From Amyelois transitella (taxonomy: Eukaryota > Arthropoda > Insecta > Lepidoptera > Pyralidae), in the NCBI RefSeq assembly GCF_032362555.1, contig NC_083506.1:543501-607500 (forward strand): a stretch of DNA of 64,000 nucleotides, written 5' to 3'. The notes beneath the pieces were generated by a model. It did not search any database. It was not told the origin of the DNA and saw only the letters and a list, made by a program, of their open reading frames with translations. Positions 56,410 to 64,000 of the stretch are shown here, piece by piece (within the stretch, counting starts at the first letter, position 1; each line of letters opens with the position of its first letter). The position numbers and the translations under genes are program-made.

Positions 56410-57980
56410 ATTGCGTTTCAGAAGTAATGCGTAATTAAACAATTGCGTTTTTGCTTGAGGGACTTTGCTGGGCATCTCCGTTGAAGAAAAATAGGTCAGA
56501 GTATCTCAAGATGGGATCGATTGCTAAGTCCTTTTGAACCAAGTAAGCACTTGGCGGGCGTCTTACTCAGATTTTCTATTGAGTTAAGATGTTGATAAAC
56601 AATATTCTTCGAAAAGAAGGTACTTATTTGTAAAAGAGGACGTCATCATAAATGTCATCACAGCTTTTTTCACATAAAAATGGTTCACGAACAATTGAAC
56701 ATTCGCTAATGTCCTACTCGATTTTTTTGAAATATTTGTAACATTCGCGGCTCGTGACTCTACATTTAATTTCTATTATTTATTTAAAGCAATCATGTAT
56801 TTATCATTTATCAAATAAATTCAACGAGTGTTCTGACCAACATCGATTCATCATCAAATCTATAGATAAGAAAATCATGCAGCAAAACTGAAAATAATTT
56901 AATAAAAATACACTTTGCAATCAGCGGCACATGTTTGCTTCCTATACGATTGGCTGTCGAATCGTATGATCGATTGCGACTCATCGATTTGTTGCTCCAA
57001 TTTCGATTACAATGGTGCGATATTGTCGTCCATCACTAATCCGTTTCTTTTTGTAGAGTTAAATCACAAATTTAATAAATTACATTTATGACAATAATCA
57101 TACTTTTCAATTAGGTATATTATTTATATAAGTACACCTACTGGGTGAGCTTTGAAAACACCAGTAAAATTAAGTAAATAAAGTAATAATGAAGCTGTAT
57201 TTTTTAAAATAGGTTCTTTAATTTTACGTGCTTATTAGATTTTGCCTGCGACTTCGTTCGCCGTAAAAGTTCACCTTTAAAAATACCGCTTTCAATTTGG
57301 AGCAATAGTTTAAACGTTTTGCGAGTACAACCATAGAGACAGGCAGAAATTCTAATAATCATGCGTGGCTTCTGTTGGCCTTATACTTTATATCGATTTC
57401 TTGGCAATATTTTTCAAGTAGGTACAGTTACTTGTATCGGTCTTATGATGATGGATAAAAGTTATTTGTTCAGCCTAAACCATTTTATTAAACTTATCTT
57501 ACTTTATTTTCAAACAATACCCTCATTGGATTTGCCCGCGAGATTTATAAATAACCGGAAAACAAAAATAGATTAATGGTAGTAGGTATTATATTACTTA
57601 CCTACGCTCTTTGGTAGAAAATTATAAGACATTCGTTTGGTGCGAATTTTTCATACAACAAAGCCTACCGTCTTTGTGAAAAAAAAAAATGAAATATCAT
57701 TGTAAAAGGCACAATAAAAATATATTTAGCCAAGTGAGACTCAGTGAGAGTTCTTTGAAATGCTTTAGGTGTAAGAGCTTCCATATTTTTAAACCCAGAT
57801 AAAAATAGAAGTCATTATGAAAAGCTCCTTTTTTTTTAGCACAGTATTATGCGAGTTGTAATTCTAATTCATGTATTAAATAAATTAGTCGCCACTGCCT
57901 TGAACGCTTAAAAAGCGTATGAATTTTTTTTGGAAAGAAGTTTTCCTAAGTACCTATAGGTAGTATTTAGTTCTTACATA
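56410..57980. other. Gene-free interval right of the transposon
   Basis: A partial repeat C-like start (gcctgcgacttcgttcgccg) is near 57242. Otherwise AT-rich sequence without recognised features. Confidence 0.5.
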
Positions 57981-57984
57981 ACAT

Positions 57985-58137
57985 ACACATAATCACGTCT
58001 ATATTCCTTACGGGGTAGACAGTGTCAACAGCCTTGAAAGGTGTTTGGTTTAATCATAGAATTGAGAATCAAATAGTGACAGGTTGCTAGCCCATCGACT
58101 AAAAGAATAATTCCAAATTTATAAGTCTATCCCTTAG
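57985..58137 (-). mobile_element. SINE-A, 5'-truncated with internal deletion
   Basis: Matches from cacgtctatattccttacgg to aagtctatcccttagt; part of the core is deleted near 58045. Confidence 0.72.
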
Positions 58138-58349
58138 TTAATTTATAACCTTTTATCGAAAAACGGATGTAACTTACTTATAAACTATTTAACCAATTTT
58201 GATGATATATGGCAAAGAGACAAACAAAACAGTCAGGTCTAATGTAAGCTACTCTATTTCCACATCTGAGCATTTTAGTCTTTGCGAGCCTGTTGGCTCT
58301 ATCTATCCTGTAAGGGAGATATGCATTCATAGATGATTATGTATGCAAT

Positions 58350-58566
58350 GCACTAGAGACCGATTCGGACTTCGTCCGCATGGAAACCCTATCAATCCCG
58401 CGGGAACTCCGGGATAAAAATTAGCCTATATATTATTCTGGGTCTTCAGCTACCTACATACCAAATTTCATCGTAATCGGTTCAGTAGTTTTTGCGTGAA
58501 AGAGTCAAAAACATCCATTCTGACATACTCACAAACTGTCCCATTTATACTCGTAATATTAGTAGG
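58350..58566 (+). repeat. RTE-like retroposon 3' end, related to repeat C
   Basis: Shares gacttcgtccgcatgga with repeat C, then reads ccaaatttcatcgtaatcgg, ttcagtagtttttgcgtgaa and gtaatattagtaggat. This is the classical lepidopteran RTE-type 3' end pattern. Confidence 0.65.
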
Positions 58567-58717
58567 ATATTCCCACAAGAGAGGAGCCAAAGGCACGCGA
58601 TAGTACTATACTATATTTGTGGTCGTATTACGGATGAGGCGACTGTGGAAAGCTTACTAAAAGCTATCTGAAAACTGAATCCGTGCCAGACAGTAAATTT
58701 CAGGTGAAACGCCGAGC

Positions 58718-58789
58718 GGTTCCATGGTGTAATGGTTAGCACTCTGGACTCTGAATCCAGCGATCCGAGTTCAAATCTCGGTGGGACCT
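58718..58789 (+). tRNA. tRNA-Gln (anticodon CUG)
   Basis: A 72-nt cloverleaf: acceptor stem GGTTCCA pairs with TGGGACC, the anticodon arm CTGGA-CTCTGAA-TCCAG presents CUG, and the T arm CCGAGTTCAAATCTCGG is intact. A run of T (ctttttg) follows a few bases downstream, as expected for RNA polymerase III termination. No intron. A truncated SINE-A copy lies about 50 bp downstream. Confidence 0.95.
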
Positions 58790-58840
58790 GCCTTTTTGTT
58801 GTAGTGATTCGTATGTCGTTTTAAACCTTTAAAAAGAAGT

Positions 58841-59022
58841 ACATACATACATACATATAATCACGTCTATATCCCTTGCGGGGTAGACAGAGCCAACAGT
58901 CTTGAAAAGACTGATAGGCCACATTCAGCTGTTTGGCTTAATGATAGAATTGAGATTCAAATAGTGACGGGTTGCTAGCCCATCGCCTAAAAGAAGAATC
59001 CCAAGTTTATAAGCCTATCCCT
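58841..59022 (-). mobile_element. SINE-A, 5'-truncated, perfect target duplication
   Basis: AAAAAGAAGT flanks both ends (58831-58840 and 59023-59032). The 5' truncation with a clean duplication is the signature of incomplete reverse transcription. About 50 bp after the tRNA-Gln gene. Confidence 0.88.
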
Positions 59023-59079
59023 AAAAAGAAGTGGTATAATATATTGTATATATAATTCGTTTATTTATTCTACAAACTT

Positions 59080-59185
59080 ACATATATAAAAATCACGCTT
59101 TTAACCCGGAGGGGTAGGCAGAGCAAACATCTTTCCACATGCCACGATCTCTGCATACTTCCTTCGCTTCATCGGCATTCTTCTT
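59080..59185 (-). mobile_element. LINE 3'-end fragment (minus)
   Basis: Contains aaaatcacgcttttaacccg, the gaggggtaggcagag hairpin segment and cttccttcgcttcatcggc. More diverged than the others. Confidence 0.65.
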
Positions 59186-60162
59186 CATTTAACAAGTTAA
59201 GCATAAGTGTAGGTACTCAGAACATACTTATGTTACATTATTTTATGTACCTTGCTTGATGTTGAGACAGTAAGTGTAGTAGGAACCTAGTCAGTGTTAT
59301 TTAATTCAGTTAATTCCTTGTAACTTTAAAGTCTCTCTCATCTTTGCTTGATGTTAAATAACGTTATAGTTAGTTTGTTTTTGAATTTACAGAATCCGAA
59401 TACATAAGACAAGTTAGTTTCATATGCAGGAAGGGCTACCACCCCTTCCTCTTTACATATATACTAGGTATATGAACTAACAAAAAACACTACATTAAGT
59501 ACTTTACCACAGTTATATTTCCATAAACAATAATGTTTCATAATCCTCCTTTGGTCTCAGCGCGCGCGCACGACACGCGCCTGGCACGCGCCATCTTTTT
59601 TTTTAATGAGCAGAAATGTCTAATTGCTTTTTAGCTATTGTGCGTTTTAATCTCTCTAGTGCTTGTTAACGAATGAAGATCGACATCAAAATTTGCTTTT
59701 CAATTTGTGAAAGTACTTATGAATAAAATCGCTTATCAATTGCGTTTTGTTCTATATTTAGCTTGGAATTGGTTCGTTATAAATTAAGAGTTGAAATATC
59801 ACTCAATTTTGATCGTTTGTGTGAGAGGGTTCTTGAGTGATGCTTACCTCGGCATATTTCCGAAAATGATGGACAGATTGGGAAATTTTGTTAATGTCTG
59901 ACTTACTTTGAACCCGAACGTTCGCTCTTACAATAGCTATTAATAAATCTTAAATGGTTAGTACGAGTAATTATTGTAATAAAAACGTACTTCTTGTCCT
60001 TACGAAATACCCTTGTATCTAAGTTTAAAATTATTAACTTACAAAAGTTATTAATTTCTTTACTTCTGACAGAAACTAGAATTAACCATATCTATAGACT
60101 AGGCCGTTTAGTCGATCTTAATACCATTAAATTACCTCATTATTTTAAAGGCTAAAAACCTC
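59186..60162. other. Gene-free interval with a CG-rich patch
   Basis: The patch cagcgcgcgcgcacgacacg (about 59558-59577) and the following cgcctggcacgcgcc stand out from AT-rich surroundings and could mark a promoter. No exon was found beside it. Confidence 0.35.
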
Positions 60163-60176
60163 TATATAATTTTTTT

Positions 60177-60598
60177 GAAATGAGAGCGTTAAGGAGTATG
60201 ATGGGTGTGAAATTGAGTGACAGGATAAGGAACAGCGTGATAAGGGAATGTTGTGATGTGAAAGAAGATGTAGTTACAGGAATAGAAAAGGGTATGTTAA
60301 GATGGTTCGGTCATGTGGAGAGGATGAATGAAAGCAGGTTGACTAAGCAGATATACAAGGAGAGTGTGGAGGGAAAGGTCGGAGTGGGAAGACCTAGACG
60401 AACGTATCTTGATCAAATTAAGGACGTCCTGGTAAAGGGTCAGGTCAAAAGTACCCGAAACCGCCGAGCTTGTATGAAGAGAGTTATGAATGTGGACGAA
60501 GCGAAAGAAGTATGCAGAGATCGTGGCAAGTGGAAAGAGGTAGTCTCTGCCTACCCCTCCGGGAAAGAGGCGTGATTTTATGTATGTATGTATGTATG
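60177..60598 (+). mobile_element. 5'-truncated non-LTR retrotransposon with 14-bp target duplication
   Basis: This is the longest copy of the LINE family in the window. It encodes the C-terminal end of a reverse-transcriptase polyprotein (131 residues, with MLRWFGHVERMNESRLTKQI and VGVGRPRRTYLDQIKDVL) and ends in (TATG)n. TATATAATTTTTTT occurs on both sides (60163-60176 and 60599-60612), a perfect target-site duplication. The open frame runs to the end of the element, so it is little decayed. Confidence 0.9.
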
Positions 60599-60612
60599 TA
60601 TATAATTTTTTT

Positions 60613-61149
60613 ATCAAAGTAATTTAACACCTCATGCCTTTGCCTGTCCTTCAACCTCAACAGACAGTTATTGTTAAAATAAGTCAATTTGTATCGATTA
60701 TCCGTCTAAAAAGACCACTCAAAGGGGAAACTTAGCAAATAGTCGCGAAAAGAATAAAATAATTTTGACGGTAGTGTGGGAACCGCGGCCCACTCGGCTC
60801 CCACGCGTGGGAGCACGTGCCCACGAATTAAACGACTATGGCAACCCCTCCCGTTACGGTTACAAAGGAAAATAGGGGTTGTCATGAAGTTATAAAGTGC
60901 TGTTTACTTTGTCTTGAGTGATTGGTCTCGTTTTAGATTTACTTTTTGTTTTAATTCAGATCATTGTTTATAAAGTGTGAAATTACTATAAAAAAATTTA
61001 TTGGCTTTTTTAAATTTATTTCTATAAATGGTCGGTCTTTTGAAACGTGAAAAATAATCATGATAACATACCTAACTTAAAATAATAAAATATATGCCAA
61101 TAAAACATATTATGTATCTAGGTATCCTATCTTAAAAGAAAACTGTCAG
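60613..61149. other. Gene-free interval with a perfect 18-bp palindrome
   Basis: GCTCCCACGCGTGGGAGC at 60797-60814 is a perfect palindrome followed by an E-box (CACGTG, 60814-60819). It may be regulatory; no transcript start is identified. Confidence 0.4.
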
Positions 61150-61415
61150 GAGAAAGGCTTATATACTCTTGGTAGGTATTCTTCTTTTAGGCGATGGGCT
61201 AGCAAACTAGTCACTAGGTAACTTTCATGAAAAATTCTTCCAGTAATACATATTATCCGAATTTTTCTTCTACTCATACTAGTTCGTCTTAACTCTATGT
61301 TGTTACGGTAGTAATCTCAATTCTATCATTTAGCCAAACAGTTGAACGTGGCCTTTCAGCCTTCTGATGACTGTTGGCTCAGTCTGCCCCACAAGGGATA
61401 TAGGCGTGATTATAT
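61150..61415 (+). mobile_element. SINE-A with a ~98-bp insertion
   Basis: The standard core is interrupted after gtcacta (about 61219) and resumes at atctcaattctatca (61314). The inserted stretch begins GGTAAC and ends GTTACGG. Confidence 0.7.
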
Positions 61416-61954
61416 TGTTACGTTATGTTTTTTGTACGGTACTCTCGTATTGCGAGTAAGTATCGTCTATATTTTATATATATTATATAATGATGCGCAA
61501 AATATAATAATCTCCTATATTTTGCGCATCATTTCAATATCGTCCATCAGCTAATACTGTTCGTATGTTTGTACATACACAAGCCACAACCATGTGTGTT
61601 TTGCCCAGATTGTCGGCCGCCGACCGAAACTCATACCTTTATTGTTTGTAAACATAAACAAGGGTTGGACAATGGCGTCTTTTTTGGTAGACAATTGGCT
61701 AGAAATAGATTGTATTTGATTTCATGTCAGGCTTAATTTATGTAGTACCCTTTTCTTCCATCTTCCATTATGATGCCTGAGAGTTAGGTATAGGTCGTGG
61801 TTAAGAGCGCAGCCTGGGCTTCTCTTCAGAATAAATAAGGTGGTAGAAGAACAAAAGCCATCACAATTAGTGCATAACAAATTCGAATGACCGTAAACTT
61901 TGTCAAATCTTTTTTCTACCTGAATATAATAATGTTGTCTTAAGAAATAAATAC

Positions 61955-62180
61955 ATATATACGGGACAAATTACACAGATTGAGTTAGCCTCGAAGTAAG
62001 TTCGAGACTTGTGTTACGAGTTACTAACTCAACGATACTATACATAGTTATATAGATAAACATCCAAGACCCAGGCCAATCAGAAAAATTTCTTTTCTCA
62101 TCATGCCCCTGTCCGGGATTCGAACCCGGGACCTCTGGTGTCACAGACAAGCGTACTACCGCCGCGCCACAGAGGCCGTT
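61955..62180 (-). mobile_element. tRNA-derived SINE, full length
   Basis: tatatacgggacaaattac to gccgcgccacagaggccgt, with an internal deletion of the (TA)-rich part of the body near 62040. Confidence 0.84.
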
Positions 62181-62212
62181 TAGAGAAAACCAATTAACCG
62201 TGTGAGGCAAAG

Positions 62213-62400
62213 ATTCTTCATCCTGGCTGTAGTCCTGGATACATGCTCACCATTCCGGAGAGGATCGCCCTTGACCATGGATCCTGCATTGGGTGACTCA
62301 GGAGAGATCTGACCTCCGCAACATTTGCAGGTGAAACTTAACTCATGTTGGATCATGGCTACACATTCGGTTGCCTGAATGTGCAGCATCACGCATTTTA
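62213..62400 (+). repeat. Repeat F
   Basis: ggatacatgctcaccattcc, ggatcctgcattgggtgact and ctgacctccgcaacatttgc. The plus-orientation relative of the copy at 30356. Confidence 0.55.
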
Positions 62401-63200
62401 ACCGGGACCCTTACAGATTCGATCACCTTGCGATTGTCTTTAATATGTAGCAAAGATTATTTTAATGAAATATAGCAAAACCATTTCTAATTATCACGAG
62501 ACAAGACGTTATTTATTCTTAGAAAGTAATTAATGTTTACCTCCACAAGTAGAGGTACTGAAACGGAATTAATATCTTCCTATACGAAGATTAACTAGAT
62601 AATAATTTACTACGTGACACACATTTAAAGTCTGAATGAAAGTTTTTCAATAAGTATTAATAACATTTAAACACACATAAAAGAGAACATTTTTCATTGT
62701 GTTAAAGACGGTAAAGCATTTTATAATCAGTAAAACTTAGATATGGAAATAAACTGGGGATGTTCTTGGGATGAAGTTAAACTTTGGTTTAACTTTAAAT
62801 ATGCACTGTAATAAACCGCTGAACTTATTGATACTATAATGTTTAAACAATTTGACTTGTACTAGATATTAGGTACATTGTAAAAAGAACCAAATGCACA
62901 CTTAAAAATTTTCTTTTTCTTTTTTTGTAACTGGCCAGTTATGACACATTCTGAAAAAAACAGAAAAGAGGTTGCAAAATACAAATTATATTAAACACAT
63001 TGTAAAGTTAAAGTTGTAAAGTTATGAACTCCTTGAAGTAGGAATCTAAACTTCGATCTAAGCCTGTATTTAAACTATTGTGATGAAAAACATTTCAATT
63101 TTATTTATCAAGATTTACTATGTCCACCACTATGGTGATATTATATTTTATCTTTCAGTTTTCGTAGGCGCAATAAATATTCTGTAACAATAAAAAAATT
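62401..63200. other. Gene-free interval
   Basis: AT-rich sequence between repeat F and tRNA-Pro; nothing recognised on either strand. Confidence 0.5.
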
Positions 63201-63272
63201 GGGCTCGTCCGGGATTTGAACCCGGGACCTCTCGCACCCAAAGCGAGAATCATACCCCTAGACCAACGAGCC
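63201..63272 (-). tRNA. tRNA-Pro (anticodon UGG)
   Basis: On the minus strand the acceptor stem GGCTCGT pairs with ACGAGCC. The anticodon arm CTCGC-TTTGGGT-GCGAG presents UGG, and the T arm CCGGGTTCAAATCCCGG is intact. A run of T lies downstream on the minus strand (AATTTTTTTA). No intron. Confidence 0.95.
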
Positions 63273-63486
63273 TCTACCGAATTGCTTGAAATTGGCAATT
63301 TGACTCGGCAGTGAGCGTGGATCCGATAACTCGCGATGACGTAGCAAGCAAAGTGAAAGTAAGTACCAACCTTTAGTAATACGATGCGCTGTGACGTCAC
63401 ATACAGCCTTTTGCTTGCGAAATTGCTTACTTTATACAAAAAATCATGCGTTGCACAGTTATGTTGGCGTGGAATGTTACATGCAT

Positions 63487-63742
63487 ACATACTTACATAT
63501 ATACATACATATAATCACGTCTATATCCCCTGCGAAGTAGACAGAGCCAACAGTTTTGAAAAGACTGATAGGCCACGTTCAGGTGTTTGGCTTAATGAGA
63601 GAGTTAAGATCCAAATAGTGACAGGTTGCTGGCCCATCGGACCATTTATACGGCTATCCCTTAGTCGCCTTTTACGACATCGATGGGAACGAGATGGATT
63701 GGTCGTATTCTTTTTTCTATTGTTGCCTGGAACCACACGGCA
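63487..63742 (-). mobile_element. SINE-A, near full length
   Basis: (CATA)n tail, atcacgtctatatcccctg, core with a small deletion near 63640, head gcctggaaccacacggca. Confidence 0.83.
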
Positions 63743-64000
63743 CGTAAACTTATTTACCCGTAAAAAAATAATGTTTACCTAACATTATCTTTTCATGATT
63801 CCCAATTGTATAAAACTGAAATGTTTTGCAGTCTCTGGTTGACGCAATACCTTCACATCCAGATGCGTGCTCTCTGCAATCTTTTCTTAAGATGTTATGA
63901 AAAGACGGGCATGATTTAAAGTAAGTACAAGATGTGCTAACAAAATCTGCTCTATATTATAATATATCCCTTATTAATGTTATAAATGCGGAAGACTGTA

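Noticed and set aside
59520-59620. Minus-strand ATG followed by an Arg/Ala-rich short frame in the CG-rich patch near 59570
   Set aside because: Only about 18 codons to a stop, no donor in a sensible place; more likely a promoter-like CG patch or chance.

Overview
The window is nuclear DNA of an insect, almost certainly a moth or butterfly. It is AT-rich, has short exons with GT-AG introns, and is saturated with short retroposons of the kind typical of lepidopteran genomes. Repeat family names (SINE-A, tRNA-SINE, repeat C, D, E, F) are my own labels. All exon calls come from reading splice signals and phase, and every junction listed keeps the reading frame.

Layout. 417-13430 (-): 18 exons of NOMO, an ER membrane/translocon-associated protein; its last roughly 150-170 residues lie off the left edge. 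14252-14948 (-): CFAP20, two exons, complete. 15725-38638 (+): hippo (hpo), the MST1/2-type Ste20 kinase of the Hippo pathway, 11 exons, 487 residues, complete, with an 11.3-kb first intron. That intron holds a second, phase-compatible candidate first exon at 22786-22913. CFAP20 and hpo are divergent and separated by 776 bp. 46350-49979 (-): a four-exon gene for a 149-residue multi-pass membrane protein that I do not recognise. 53071-56407 (+): a complete pogo/Tigger-like DNA transposon with TA target duplication, matching terminal repeats and an intact transposase that ends in a PHD finger. Two tRNA genes follow: Gln(CUG) at 58718-58789 (+) and Pro(UGG) at 63201-63272 (-). 38639-46349, 49980-53070 and most of 56408-64000 contain no gene I can support.

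Repeats. About 30 copies of a roughly 260-bp SINE-like element (SINE-A) end in (ATGT)n. A LINE 3' end occurs about ten times, and its last ~45 bases resemble the SINE-A tail, including a hairpin with a compensatory base-pair change, so the LINE may mobilise the SINE. A second SINE has a tRNA-derived head with A and B boxes. Several introns of NOMO, hpo and the unknown membrane gene consist mostly of one or two of these insertions.

Most interesting signals: the hpo alternative first exon; a near-identical in-frame tandem duplication of hpo exon 3; two more partial duplications at NOMO splice junctions; a LINE insertion with a perfect 11-bp target duplication just upstream of hpo exon 10; and the intact PHD-bearing transposon with its repeated GATCATTTTACCC motif.
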